64,000 bases of DNA from Serripes groenlandicus (GCA_031761405.1 JASEVX010000013.1:35698694-35762693); one strand, 5' to 3'. Shown: positions 10,671-22,612, counted from the first letter of the stretch. A program made the numbers and translations. The notes: generated from the letters alone by a model not told the origin.

Positions 10671-13400
10671 AACTGAACACATGTTGAAATATACGTTATT
10701 ATTCTAAATCTATCACAAGAAAGACGCATCATGTATCAATTCGTCTAAAGAAACTAGACAAAAAAAGTTCAGAATGATTTATAATTTTTTCTAAATTGTC
10801 TAGAAGTCAACTGTTGTATACTTTATGGCTCATTGAAATTTGTAAATAAGTTGTATTGACGCCGCGTGGAAGCGCGGCGTCAGTATGGGATAGGTTTTAA
10901 TACAAAATAAGTATGTCTTCTACCGTTATTACAAAACTTTAGACACATGTAATGGGTATTTAATAAATTTCCCCTAACTTCCTAGGCTACGCTTTTTTTA
11001 AAGTTTGGTTTACGACCCGATTCATCAAAGCCCAGAAAAAAAGATGACAATGTTTTTGCCTATTTACAATATTGAGATTTTTAAATAAATGGGGAATCTT
11101 TGAAAAATAAATGATTATTCATTTAATTACTACATATTACAGTATAATTCTAGAAACTGTAAAAACATCGTTTACCCAACTATGCAATAGGCAGGGCAGT
11201 AACGTGACCTATTCTGTTATTTGTAAATCCAGCATGTCATCGCTTGGCGATTTTGGTTATTCTTATTTAATAGACAACAAGGTATCATCGGTTCCCATAG
11301 AGTAATTAAGATCTCTCTGCTTCCTTCCGGTATGAATATTTTGCTGTTTTCACGATTTCATCCGATTTCCAAAATTCATTGGATTCGTACTCGGTTTTCA
11401 TTTTTCGTTCGAGATGAACGATTCGTAATATCTGGTTTCGCTCTTTCTTTTGTTTATTTTTCTTTTTTCTTCTAGCATGTTCAAAACGATTAAACTGACA
11501 TTACAAACAAACACAACAGACTTATTAATCATTGCTATATGTTGACTATACATGTGAACTTTCATAATGCTCAATCTTGATCATAAATATCTTTAATTTA
11601 CTTCGTATGTTTTGTTTATATACTCCCGTTTTTTCTATCATACTTCTGCTTATCTGGAAGAAGAATAGACTTCCCCCTCCCTCTCCTTCAAAAGCTTGTG
11701 TCACACTTAACTTACAACTAGAGGCAATAAACCTTAATATGTGTTAATATTTAAGCACCTATGGTGTTTTTTTGTTTTTTTTTATATTGTTCTAGTTAGA
11801 GGATTTAAAACAGTTTATTGGTAAAAAAAAACCTTGAGAATCTTCAGCTTGTATGACATATTATAGTTGCAGTGAATGTTAATCAAACAGTAAACCAAAT
11901 GGTTTCAGGACTTAACTTGGCATTTCACAACTTAAATTCACATGCTGAATATCACATATATCGTAGCATATAAAACGTTTAATCCCTACGTCAATAGTTA
12001 CCCTTTCTGCTCTTGGTAAGCTATTTATATAAGCTATGGTAGCCAGGTGAGCGATATAAGCACATATTGGCCTTCTTGTTTAAAATAAAGGTACATTTGG
12101 CCTTCATGTTCGAAATATTTACATCCTGTCTGTTTGCACAGGTTATTTAAATGTACTGAACTGCTTCTGCTTCCTTTAAGTCATGCTTCAGAATCATGCG
12201 CGGCGTCTTTGATGCTTTGCATCAAATTTCTTCTTGTATTTCATGGCTCAGTGAAATTAAGTTTGCATTGATGCATAACTCATGAGACTGCATTACGGAA
12301 GACCCTCATCTGACTTTCCACTCTTTTGTTTTTAGTGGAGAAGGTTAAACCATTTTAATGATATTTCAGTTATTATATATTAATATGGAAAAGGCATAGC
12401 CTCAAAACGAGCACAAAATAGAACAGAACAAGATATAACATAATACTATTAAACAGAAGAAACATATCAAAAACCTTTAAATTATTCTTACAAATCAGAA
12501 CAGTTACATGTTATCAAAGAGCTCTTTAATCTTTATGACCAGGGCCTTTTGTATAATCCATGCTCAATCCTGAAGGATATTTGTAGTAAGTCACAAAATA
12601 AGCTCTCTGGGTCACTAAAACAGAAAGGAGTTGCTCTGAATCTAAACAACTTATTGTTTCCATCTAAAGCGGTCCAAAAATCCACCTTTATCGCTCTAGA
12701 GACTTACCTGCTAGACTGTCAGATGACAGATACAATGTAATCTGCAGTATCTAGAATATAGTTCCAACGTTGTACATTGAAGTTTTAAAACCAGCACAAA
12801 TTGAGACATGACTAGAGGGGACAATATAAAAAAGTTCCAACTCTGATCATATCCCGGGTCGTGAAAGTTCATGGTGTTGGCAAGTCTTTTCTTCACTGAT
12901 CATCCTTCAGATCCCGGATGTGGTCGGATGGATGTCTCCTCAAAATTGTCAGATACTCCAAACTCTCAATGTTAAACTACTGTTTTAGTTATTATAAGAT
13001 GAAATGGAATGTTTAATTTTTACACAAATAATTTTAATATAATTATATCTATATTGCACTTGTTAATTGATTGTTGGGATGGGTCCACTGGGACGCATCT
13101 GTTTTGAACACCAGACTTGTCTTAGTGGAAGCATCTCTACAATGGTAAAATCACTATTGTTTACAATTTTAAGCCATGGGAAAATCACATTCTAAAGTGA
13201 TGACAGCAATCACATCATCATATCTATTTCCCTCATAGCGTTTTACTAACAACTCTATTTTTTGTCTAATAAATCATAGAATACAAATTTATTTAGCGGG
13301 ATTCACTCTGTGATTGAAAGCTCTGTCCCAGTATAACCTAATACACCTATTATGGATGAATTCTCCAACAATTTTTCAGTCTATTATTACCTTTGTTATA
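10671..13400. other. AT-rich intergenic stretch
   Basis: No gene is supported. A perfect hairpin (GACGCCGCG / CGCGGCGTC, 6-base loop) is at 10,858-10,881, and 'GCGCGGCGTC' recurs at 12,199-12,208 beside a similar 'TTCATGGCTCAGTGAAATT' motif, so the interval may be bounded by a mobile element. The 63-codon frame at 12,549 has no recognisable features. Confidence 0.45.
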
Positions 13401-14148
13401 TTCTCCCATCTGCAAAATGTAATACATTGTATGGGGTTGACAAGGTATATTTATTAACCTACCTCTAGATTTTAAACCAACATGACCTATTTTTAGAAAT
13501 TGGTCTAGCTATTGACAAGACAAACTGTCTAACAAGTGTCAAGCTGCTGATGCAAATAATGCAGTCTCTAGTGCTAAAAATATTTTTCTCAAATTTAGCC
13601 TATTGACCTAGTTTTTGACAGAACATGACCTTCACTAAAACTTAGATTAGATATCGTGAAGAAATCTATTAAAAATGTGGTTTCCACAATATTCACAAAG
13701 TTTTCCATTAATTTGGCGAAGTGACCTAGTTTTAGACCCGGCATGACACATTTTCAAACTTGGCCTAGATATCAGCAAGAAAAAGGTTAATTTGGCATAG
13801 AAACTTAGTTCTTTACCGGACATGACCTACTGGTATTTATTCGAACATAGACTAGATATCATCAATGCAATTATATGCTGATTGTTCAAACTAAAAATTC
13901 AGCCTCCAGAGTATTCACAAGATTTCCCTTCAATTTCACCTTGTGACCTAGTTTTTGACCTCACATGATCCAGTTTTGCAATTGGGAAAGATTTGATAGA
14001 GATAAATGTTCTGATAAACATTCAATAAAATTAGATGCCAAATGTTGCCTGTAGAGTGTTCACAAGGCAATTGGTGTTGATGCCCGACAGATGGACAAAA
14101 TGTGATCACAAGAGATCACCTGGAGCACTTTGTGCTCAGGTGAGCTAA
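13401..14148 (-). mobile_element. Hairpin-ended tandem-core element (type C), degenerate
   Basis: About four diverged units containing 'GACCTAGTTTTTGACC...CATGA', 'TAGATATCA' and 'TTCACAAGATTT' match the core of the element at 56,836-58,030. The right end at 14,100-14,148 is 'ACAAGAGATCACC...CAGGTGAGCTAA', the terminal motifs of the same class. The left boundary is uncertain. Confidence 0.55.
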
Positions 14149-14370
14149 ATAAAACTAGAATGGAGTGCTCCCTAGAGCATGTGTGAGTAGAAAAAAAGTT
14201 ATTTGAAAACGTGATGAAAAAGTGTGACGGACGGATGGACAGACAGCGGACAAAAAAAAAGTAATCCCTAATTGCCTACCATGCTACGCAGGTGACACAA
14301 TAAAATGCTTAATTTAAACAATTTAATTTAATTTAAACAAAATGTACGAAAATAACTGTAAATTAGCTCT

Positions 14371-14540
14371 TATACCTCTCCCATGTACAACACATATCCA
14401 GCAGAAGGTTTAATTCCTAGACAAAATTGAAAACACTTTGGCAAACGTAGAAATTGCTTGGTTAGAATAATAATGTTTTCAAAAGTGGTCAGCTGCAGAG
14501 TTGTCAGAAAACGTATATATATATATTTATTCATTTTTTT
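14371..14540. mobile_element. TTAACCC MITE, decayed copy
   Basis: 'CCTCTCCCATGTACAACA', 'CAGCAGAAG' and, at the far side, 'AAAGTGGTCAGCTGCAGAG' match the conserved parts of the MITE family ('CTGCAGCAGACGAC', 'GTCTGCTGCAGAGG'). The 79-codon minus-strand frame over it is not a gene. Confidence 0.5.
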
Positions 14541-15164
14541 CAGATGTAGAGACTGTAAATTTAATCTAATCACTGTCTGATATTTTAATGTTGTGTTGTA
14601 TCTAATCATACAGATGCACAGGCTACTATTAATCTAAACTAATGTCATCATATGTAACTATAGAAACTCTATTTAAATTTTACTGCAAAGACTTCAAAAT
14701 GGTACTAATGGCTTTCCCTTAAAAATTGTTGATAGCAGGTTAAAACACCCTACAAACAAGCATGGTAAAGAGATTTACATGTAAAGTAAAATTCAGACAT
14801 TAATTAACAAGACAATTGAACCCATATTCAATACAGAAGCAAATATTCACTAGTAGTACCTTGTATATTTTTAAACATGTGGATTACTTTGATAACTGAA
14901 ATAACCTATTTTGGTTGCTGCAGTCATTATCCATGTTTGGAAAACACATTTCGTTAACTTCAATGTTCAGAGCTCAAGAAATAGCATATTTGCATGTTAT
15001 TAAAGCCTTATTTCACATCCTAATGCTAATGTTACAGCTAAATTACTCAAAAGAATCATCAGGGTGAGACCAGCCTTTGAGTAGTTACTGTACCCACAAC
15101 ATAGGATTAAATGAGTGCTAACTGCGATATTGTTGAAGCAATTAAGACCTGCTTACTCTTCCTT

Positions 15165-15500
15165 ACAAAGTTCTTTGGCTGTTGCAGTCAATTTTGTATG
15201 CAGGGCTAAACTCAGGCAATGAAAGAAGAAATTTCCATCACAATGCTGAATGAGAACATCCTTGACTGGATATAAAGTCAATACATTGTGGAGTTATAAA
15301 AAAAGCCATTGAATTTGGATATGGTGAGGCATGTTTGGAACTAATTAGTGTAATGTAAGTGAACAAACATAATACAAAGAAACGCTAAAAACTGACACTT
15401 AATCGGTAAGATTGTAGATCAGACAGGCCAAATGTCGAAGTTCTAGTCACCATTTCATTTTCAATGTATTGAGAAAGCAGATAAACCAGCCAGCTGTGAC
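15165..15500 (-). pseudogene. OTU-like gene fragment, copy 2 (decayed)
   Basis: On the minus strand a short frame (about 15,276-15,168) reads DGNFFFHCLSLALH followed by LTATAKEL. It matches the fragment at 16.3-16.5 kb but has Phe where the catalytic Cys would be, and a stop soon after. The second half (15,390-15,500) matches 16,575-16,690, but the splice donor seen there is destroyed. A dead paralogue of an unidentified gene. Confidence 0.45.
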
Positions 15501-16287
15501 GTTTGAGTAGAAGTGTAACCAAACAATGTCAGGGTGAAAAACTAACAAGACCTAATGACAGGATGTCTTTTTATTATCGTAAAAAGCTGAATTAAAACCC
15601 CCCATAAAATTCACTACTTGTTGGATTGACTTGTCATTGGTTCAAATCTGTGCAACTTGGATTGGATAGTGAATTGACTCTGACACAGATCTGCCAATGC
15701 ATTTCCATCTATGGACCCAACAATTAATCACTAATAATTAATCAGCTGATCCATTGGTTAAATGAATATAATAATTAAGGTTTTAATTAAATTTACTTAT
15801 CAGAAAAGCAGATAAACAAAAGACGACATACACTGTATATATGACTATATATGAGTGCGATACACATTTGGAACACAATCCCAGTTTCATTTTAGGCAAC
15901 AAAAAACAATGAACATGTCTGACATAATAAGAATGTTGCAAGGTGCTTACTATATACTATAGTACTATACTACATGTATAATTGCGATTGTGAGCCCAAA
16001 CTTGCCTTATGGCCCAGCAAAACACTCCTAATCTGCACAATTTGGTTTAGTTTGGTTCAAACAAATAGTCACTGACTCACTCTAACCAGAACCTTGTAAA
16101 ATGTTAACAAGATCTAACGTTTCGCCCCAATATGGTTTTGTGACAAGTAGACATATGAAAGTAATATAAAAGACCTGTGACAAACTTATCTCCTAGAACG
16201 AAAAGAACATTCTCAATTTTTCCTGTCACTTGTTTCATAAAGGCCATTGAAGCCATTTAGCAGCCGCCCACCTGCTTCCTTTAATCA

Positions 16288-16690
16288 TCATGCCATTTGC
16301 ATACAAATAGTTTGTGAAATGTGGGCCGTGACAGGTTTGCTGACAGGTTTGCTCAAGCCACTTTTCGCATGCATGACTTTTCGTAAAATCGCTGTTGCCA
16401 TCAAATGTTTATGCAGTGCTAAACCCAGGCAATGAAAAATGCAATTTCCGTCACTGGGAACATCCGCGACTGAATACAAAACATCTAGAATTCTTATATA
16501 TTATAATGTTTGTAAATGAACAAATATGATGTTTGTTTGCAAAAATGCACTCGATATTAAAGAAAAACGCTATAATCGACACTTACTTGATAAACGTGTA
16601 GATCCGGACCAGATCCGGCGGGCGAAATCTAGGTAACCGATTCGCTTTCAATGTATCGAAAATGCAGGAAACCAGCCAGTGACTGTGCTT
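16288..16690 (-). pseudogene. OTU-like gene fragment, copy 1
   Basis: The minus-strand frame 16,479-16,288 reads VPSDGNCIFHCLGLALH near its start. DGNC followed by a hydrophobic and an aromatic residue is the catalytic-cysteine signature of OTU-family deubiquitinases (established), but the rest of the domain is not visible. An upstream open segment ends at a good donor (GTAAGT, plus-strand 16,581-16,586), suggesting an exon/intron structure. A domain fragment, an exon of a larger gene or part of a transposon are all possible. Confidence 0.4.
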
Positions 16691-16699
16691 GATTATGTA

Positions 16700-17590
16700 T
16701 TCTGGGCATAATCTTGCATGTTTTAAATTGTTGTTATCCCTAAATGTGTAAATAATTTATTATTTGAGATACATATTAGACAAACTAAATAATCTAGGAG
16801 TTAATGATGACTCTTCCGCGCTAGATTATCGCGCACCTGTACTGAAGTTCTCTCATAGCAACAAAGAACATTCTTATTTTACCGGTCACTTGTTTCATAA
16901 AATAAACCTGATTGCACTTGATTCTGTTGTCAAAATTTTGTATATCAAGTGGAATTACGTTTTATTCAGACACTGGACTATAATTTTAAGCCTTTGTGGC
17001 TTTATATTGTTATACAATGACATTCACAACATTTCGAATTGCACTGAAGACAGTTCCTTGACAACAAAGCCTTCGTCGCTGCGGACTACTTAGATAAACA
17101 ATAAATGTTCTTGTTTAATTTATCTACGCCAATCATTTATAAGAAATGTCTTAAAAATATGAGATGACGAATAACCATAACACTTTTACGAATGCATCAA
17201 CAAAAATATTTCAATTTTCGAATTATATCCAATCAGAGCGTGGGCTGCGAACCTGAAAGTCGCCCATGAAATGACATCCGGAAAAAAGGCCATACTGATT
17301 TTAATTTACCATTGAATTCTGATATATATCTTGATCTTGACTAAAGATGTTATCTAATAACTCGCTAAAGCGAGGCCGATTGCTTCGCAATCGGCCTCGC
17401 TGTGCTCGTTACTATGGAGACAGACCGCTTATGCATTAATACAACATAACTTAACATCGTAGTGTAGGTAATGGATTCCCACGTGTACGTGTTATATCAT
17501 TACGATATATGAGCAGGTGTCAGGAAAACGCCCAGATATAAATGAAATACTGTTGAAAGCGGCATTACACTTGAATGATAAATGTGAACA
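16700..17590. other. Intergenic with one strong hairpin
   Basis: No gene is supported; the 109-codon frame at 16,764-17,093 looks like chance. A perfect 14-bp stem (GCGAGGCCGATTGC) with a TTC loop lies at 17,370-17,400, in a locally GC-rich patch that stands out from the AT-rich surroundings. A match to 16,205-16,245 ('AAGAACATTCT...CACTTGTTTCATAAA') recurs at 16,865-16,900. Confidence 0.5.
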
Positions 17591-17599
17591 GCCTATACA

Positions 17600-17915
17600 G
17601 TACAATCTATAAGATTGTCGGTTATTAAACAGATAAGGGTGAACATAAACATTCGAAATCTTTATCGCCAAAATCGTTCATTATGCACCGCTTACTTTTA
17701 AACGTTTTCACCTGGTTTCCTTCCTGTATCAACGCGAAGATAGTTGTAAAGGGAACCGTTGTTAAATAGGTTCGGCTTATCAGTATGGACAGTTTGCTGT
17801 TTTTAACGTAACTACACACGATATCATTTCGAGTAGTATGATAAATCTAAGCTAAGTAATCGACACAGTTATAGCGTCGGACGTACATATTGAAGAAACA
17901 TTTTCATATTTAGTT
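17600..17915 (+). promoter_or_regulatory. TRIM upstream module 3 (for the 18.6-kb gene), diverged
   Basis: It resembles modules 1, 2 and 4 ('AAGGGTGAACATAAACAT', 'ACGATATCATTT', 'ACCTGGTTTCC'), but the TATA box reads TATGATAAA (17,838-17,846) and the expected donor is altered to TTTAGTTAATACG at 17,910-17,922. A usable donor may be the GT at 17,913. TGTC repeats follow at 17,940-18,006. Confidence 0.4.
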
Positions 17916-18606
17916 AATACGTGTTGTCTGATCGGTCTGTATGTCTGTCTCGGTATGTCTATATGTCTGTATGTCTGTCTGTCTGTCTGTCTGTATGTCT
18001 GTCTGTCTTTCTTGACTTTTGTTAACAATAATATGCCTTGTCGATACACTAATACTCTTTAAAGCTATAGCTATATTCGTCGTCATGTCCTGTATTTTTA
18101 TCTTTCTTTTGGGTGTTTCGGTTACATTTTTCCCACATCAAAAAATTCTAAGTAATACTTAGATGATAAAACATTACTCTGTTTAAGCACAATATATTGT
18201 GAGTTAAACCATTCGTGATGAGCATTCAAATCAGGCCTTGTGCAAAGCAAAAGGTAATTATTGAATTCAAAGGTTAGGATCAATTAACAAACAGTCTATT
18301 TTGCGTATACCATACTATATGAATATACTTTATATTATAAGTTATTGTGCGCAAGGGATTCAGGTTTTATTACAAAGAATGTCGATCAAAAATTAGCATT
18401 ATGCCCGATAAGATATATTGACACTACCGTATAGTTATTGACATCAATATTATCCGTAACACAATGTTAAAATACATCATTATTTAGGTCTAAGGTTCTC
18501 CAACAACCATTTTAATTTATACTCGTCTACTTTTATGTTCTACAGTTCTCATCTAAACATCGACGTTAAAACCATAAATCATCTTTTTTCACGACAGGTT
18601 AAAATT

Positions 18607-20322
18607 ATGGCTGAAGCGATTCAAGCAAACCTGTCAGAGGAAGATTCGACTAAGATGTGCGATCCTTGTTTATTCAGGGGTATCAACACAGAGGCAGGAA
18701 CCTACTGTCAGGTGTGTTCAGAATATATGTGTGACAAATGTGAAGCAGTCCATCGCAGTTCTAAAGTCTCACGTGATCATGAGCTTAAACCGTTTAAAGA
18801 ATCACAAAGATTGTCGATTAAACAACAGGCACTTATTTCGTCAATTATGGAATGTGATGTCCACCGAAAAGAGACCCTTACACAACTATGCGTCAGCCAT
18901 AACGTACCCATATGCAGTGCATGTAAATTAGCGAAACACAGAAAATGTAATACTAAGACTCTAAAGCAAGTGTCGAAAGAAAGAAAGATAAAAAATTACG
19001 TGCTTCAATGCACAAATTATTCAAAGACTTTGTTATTCGATATAAAAGAAATTAAAGAATCAAGGGAAAATGAACAACATTTGATACGAGCTTGCTCCAG
19101 AAAATGTATTCAAGAAGTAAAGAAAATCAAAAACCAAATAATTTCTTGGGCAGAAAATTTGACAAAGGATATAGAAGACAAGATAGAAAACAAACAAAGT
19201 CAGCTTCTCACTGAAATAGAAGGGGATATCAAAGCAGTAGTCGAAATCAGCAATCAGATGCGAGATATCGTGAAATCAATTGAAATTCTCGGAAAGAATA
19301 TTGAAGATGCGACCTTTGTCCTCATGATGAAAGAGAAAGGAAACATTGAAGACGGCATAGAAATGAAAGACGAGATACTGAAACAGATAAGGCCGGTTAC
19401 GTTAGAGTTCCGGCAGTCCGACAAACTGGTGACCCTAATGTCAGAATTAACCTCAATGGGCAGACTAGAAGTTAAAGAGAAACAGATCAATAAACCTGAA
19501 ACCGTTGAAAGACCAGGACATCAGATTTCTTTCTTGGACATATCCTCTACGAAAAACAAGAAGTCAATTGAAACTGGAACCAGTTTTGTCTCTGGATGTA
19601 CTTTTATGTCAGACGGGGAATTAGTCATTTGTGATAACGCCAATAAATCTGTCAAAGTCTTAACATGCGACCTTAAAATAAAGAACGAACTAAAGTTTGG
19701 ATCGTGTGTCTGGGATGTTGCGGTTGTGTCTAAGACCGAGGTCATTGTGACTGAACCAGATTCAAAAAGTCTTCAGTTCTTAAATGTGTCTAAGAATATT
19801 GAGAAGTGTGAATGTATTCCTGTCGGGATGAAATGTTGGGGAATTGACTGTCAAAACGAAAAACTATATGTCAGTTGTCACGAGAACGATGGAAAGGGAG
19901 GAGTGGTAAAGGTGCTTACAATGGATGGTGTTACCGTGAACACCTTTAACGTTAGTCAGGGCTATCCTTACAACATGGCCGTGAACAATTCCGGGGACAG
20001 AATCCTTGTCAGTACATCTAGATATGGTGTAGTGTGTATGGATAACACCGGTAATACACTATATACGTATTCTGACAGTCGGCTTAAGAGGAGCCGTGCT
20101 TTGTTGTTGGACTCGAATGATAACTTCCTGATATGTGGACACAGTACCAACAATATACACGTGGTGAAGAGTGACGGTACTCGGCACAAGAGTATTCTTC
20201 TCCTTGATGACTGCGTGTACAGATTTAGTTGTTTGGCTTACAGACCCAGCGATAACACTCTGGTTATCGGACAATTAGATAGATCTGATTCACTTCTGGC
20301 CTTAACAATTACATATAAGTAA
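18607..20322 (+). CDS. RING-less TRIM-like B-box/coiled-coil/beta-propeller protein
   Basis: Predicted 571 residues. A B-box1-like zinc site uses C18, C21, C34, C37, C42, C45, H49 and H58; a B-box2-like site uses C83, H86, C95, H98, C103, C106, H111 and C114. A coiled coil follows at about 125-230. Residues 325-571 form about six repeats of 40-45 residues (SGCTFMSDGELVICD, WGIDCQNEKLYVSC, MAVNNSGDRILVS), the pattern of an NHL-like beta-propeller. There is no RING. ATG at 18607 lies 9 bases after the 3' splice site at 18,596-18,597 (CGACAG|GTTAAAATT), so the coding region is one exon behind a non-coding first exon. AATAAA is at 20,432-20,437. Likely a cytoplasmic scaffold; an immune role is inferred from expanded bivalve TRIM families. 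Confidence 0.85.
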   Translation: MAEAIQANLSEEDSTKMCDPCLFRGINTEAGTYCQVCSEYMCDKCEAVHRSSKVSRDHELKPFKESQRLSIKQQALISSIMECDVHRKETLTQLCVSHNVPICSACKLAKHRKCNTKTLKQVSKERKIKNYVLQCTNYSKTLLFDIKEIKESRENEQHLIRACSRKCIQEVKKIKNQIISWAENLTKDIEDKIENKQSQLLTEIEGDIKAVVEISNQMRDIVKSIEILGKNIEDATFVLMMKEKGNIEDGIEMKDEILKQIRPVTLEFRQSDKLVTLMSELTSMGRLEVKEKQINKPETVERPGHQISFLDISSTKNKKSIETGTSFVSGCTFMSDGELVICDNANKSVKVLTCDLKIKNELKFGSCVWDVAVVSKTEVIVTEPDSKSLQFLNVSKNIEKCECIPVGMKCWGIDCQNEKLYVSCHENDGKGGVVKVLTMDGVTVNTFNVSQGYPYNMAVNNSGDRILVSTSRYGVVCMDNTGNTLYTYSDSRLKRSRALLLDSNDNFLICGHSTNNIHVVKSDGTRHKSILLLDDCVYRFSCLAYRPSDNTLVIGQLDRSDSLLALTITYK

Positions 20323-20692
20323 ATAGAATACACGACCACCGTTCAGAGTGGCGGTACCAAACAATAGATTCTCTTCTTACATCTAACGGCAACTTGAACG
20401 GAGCAGAACAGAAGGGAAAAGATACAATCAGAATAAACAGCAAGACGTTGATAAACTATACAATTATTACATTGGTATCAATAAGACAATATATTTGTGT
20501 AAGATAATGGGACTATACAAGTCCCGCGCACAGAAGATGTATTGCTTTTAAATAGAGAGTTTTCTCATTTCTATCCTCATTGTCAGACTTATTGTCCCAG
20601 TGATACCACGATGGTTATCGAAGACTTGTATTAATCACTTCTGGTCTAGAAAGAGTACAAGACCGTTCATTCATCCGAGTTCTTCTACATAT
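20323..20692. other. 3' flank of the 18.6-kb TRIM-like gene
   Basis: It matches 27,310-27,825 downstream of the 25.6-kb gene ('AATACACGAC', 'GTTCAGAGTG', 'TTCATTCATCCGAGTTCTTC'), so duplication took the 3' UTR region with it. AATAAA at 20,432-20,437 is the likely polyadenylation signal. Confidence 0.6.
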
Positions 20693-21240
20693 TAACCCTT
20701 TCCCACATACAACGTACACAACCTTCAGTAGACGACCATAAAAAGATGTATGTAAAGAAATATGTCAATAAAAGTGCAACACTTTAGTACAAATTGTCTG
20801 CTGAAGATGAAAATGAATTCCTTCCCTTTGACCTAAACTACATTGCTTCTATCAACAATGTTAATCATTGTTTAACGTTTATTTTAGTTTACTTTACATG
20901 TAACCTGTAGCTATCTTATCGCGACGTAAAACCTTTCCCACCTACAGCTAAACTAGTAGCTTTGAAAACATGCAGGCATAATTGTGTACAATCTGTATAA
21001 ATATAAGCATGATTATTATTTAAAAACGTTTTGGCAATAAGAATACATGCTCATTTTGAGCAATTTCTCTTTTGTAACAATGTTTTCAAAAGTCGTCTGC
21101 TGTAGATGCGTCAGCATGCGTCTTTGTGTGGTTAATGGTAGAACACCATATTGTTGGAGACAGTTATCCAGAGATAGTGCGCCGGCTGGTCCAAAGGTTG
21201 AAGGTTTGATTTCCCGTGTGAGCGTTTAGGGCGGAATAAA
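20693..21240. mobile_element. TTAACCC MITE copies, composite
   Basis: 'ATTAACCCTTTCCCACATAC' starts at 20,693, and a second left-end block ('TTTCCCACCTACAGC') is at about 20,935. 'TCTTTTGTAACAATGTTTTC' and 'GTCGTCTGCTG' follow at 21,070-21,100. One copy probably inserted into another. The left end is shared with about 27,822 in the paralogous flank. Confidence 0.55.
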
Positions 21241-21334
21241 CAGTGTGGACGTCCATACAGACTAAGTGCGTGAGTTGGGTGAGTTTAAAGGACGCACACA
21301 CGCAGCGTTATAATAAGTATAAATAAATTTGGTA

Positions 21335-21522
21335 TATCAAGGCGTTTCCTGGTTGATTTACCAGTACTACCGGTCTCATTTACCTAGACACCAGCTAGTC
21401 AGTCGTAATCCTAACCCCACAATCCTGCGCGGTAAGGAGGGCAGTTATTACTACCCTTTTTTTAAATTCGAACTCTCAACCTCCCGCACCCGAGTAGGAC
21501 GCTTTACCACTACACCACAGAT
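21335..21522 (-). mobile_element. SINE family A, partial, minus
   Basis: It contains 'GGCGTTTCCTGGTTGATTTA', 'ACCAGTACTACCGGTC', 'AGTCAGTCGTAATCCTAACC' and, at the right, 'TTTACCACTACACCA'. The 3' tail is missing. Confidence 0.75.
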
Positions 21523-21939
21523 GAGGTCAATGCTAACAAGGAATACTGGAGTGTAACAATAACATAAGCGGTCTTTGGTTGCCGACTTAACGCCGCTTAC
21601 AGAGCCCTATCTCTTGTTTTTAACGGAGTTTGATTTGTGATTCAGTTTCTTCAAACACTTCGACGAACCTTTCCTCAAAATTTATTAAGATCGCCGAAAG
21701 CCGGAGCATTATTAAAACTGGATTTTGAGAACAGGTTCGTCGAAGTGTTCGAAAAAACTAGAACACCAATCAAACTCCTGTAAAAGACCGGAAGAAGGCC
21801 AATGTACGCGGCGTAGACTGCGCCATGTCTCATTAAAAGGGTTTAGGAAAAAAAAGTAACCATTGTTTTTACTTCATATCAAGAGCAATTATTGCCGTCT
21901 GACGATGCAAATGTGACGTCAATAGTCACGCGGTATACA

Positions 21940-22075
21940 CACACTGAATGCGACAGCATAGCAAATATGGCCCGAACATATCTCTCCATTCATGATGATT
22001 CATCGTCAAGGGCAGAGTGAACTAATCTGTGTACGCTACACGCTGTCCTCTCAAGATGTACATGAATACTAGACT
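21940..22075. repeat. 3'-flank duplication module, copy 3 (partial)
   Basis: It matches about 505-620 ('GCGACAGCATAGCAAATATG' versus 'GCGATAGCATAGACAATATG', 'TCATCGTCAAGGGCAGAGTG'). With the following SINE, palindrome, SINE piece and module 4, the whole of 505-1,745 is duplicated to 21,950-23,127. Confidence 0.7.
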
Positions 22076-22077
22076 GT

Positions 22078-22313
22078 ATTCTTGGTGTTTTACGCCGCTT
22101 TCAACAATTATTCAATCATAGCACGGCGTTCCCTGTGTAAATTACCAGTACTACAGGTCCATTGATCCTGACACCAGTCAGTCATTCGAAATGCCTTACC
22201 TCCCATGAGCGCCAAAGAGGGCAGCCATTACTACCATTACTAAAGTATGGGGATTAGACAAGCGACCTTCAGCACCCGAAGTGGACGCGCTACCACTACA
22301 CACCCAGGCGGTA
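22078..22313 (-). mobile_element. SINE family A, minus (orthologous to 678-926)
   Basis: The same SINE insertion as at 678-926, carried along in the segmental duplication; the box B end is slightly shortened. Confidence 0.75.
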
Positions 22314-22388
22314 CGATTTTGCTAAGGACGAGGGTTTGTTTGAATTGTGAACATGATATGTATTAGGTCGCATGTTAGATCCCATCCT

Positions 22389-22452
22389 CGGTACCCAGGC
22401 TATTCATAAAATATATCATATATCATATATTTTATGAATAGCCTGGGTACCG
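22389..22452. repeat. Perfect 27-bp inverted repeat
   Basis: The arms 22,389-22,415 and 22,426-22,452 are exact reverse complements (CGGTACCCAGGC...AAAATATA) around a 10-base AT loop. The duplicate locus at about 990-1,030 lacks this structure. Confidence 0.9.
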
Positions 22453-22612
22453 ATGATGGTTAGATCCCCGACCGGGTAATGCTCCGGGTAATCCCTTCTT
22501 TGCTCCAGGGTTGCAGGGTTATCATTATGCTTACCCAGGAAATGCCGTGATATAACTGAACAATTTTTGAAAGCTGCGTTAAACACCAAACAATCAACCA
22601 TTCAAATATTCT
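22450..22612 (+). mobile_element. SINE family A, partial (orthologous to 1,022-1,200)
   Basis: It starts in 'TAGATCCCCGACCGGGT' and ends in 'AAACACCAAACAATCAA'. Internally shorter than its partner at 1,022-1,200 by deletion around 22,470-22,490. Confidence 0.75.

Noticed and set aside
16764..17093. 109-codon frame
   Set aside because: No domain, no conserved counterpart, amino-acid mix typical of AT-rich chance frames.
18535..18606. Upstream in-frame ATG for the 18.6-kb TRIM gene
   Set aside because: It lies before the 3' splice site at 18,596-18,597 and is not conserved in the other copies, which all start MAEA.
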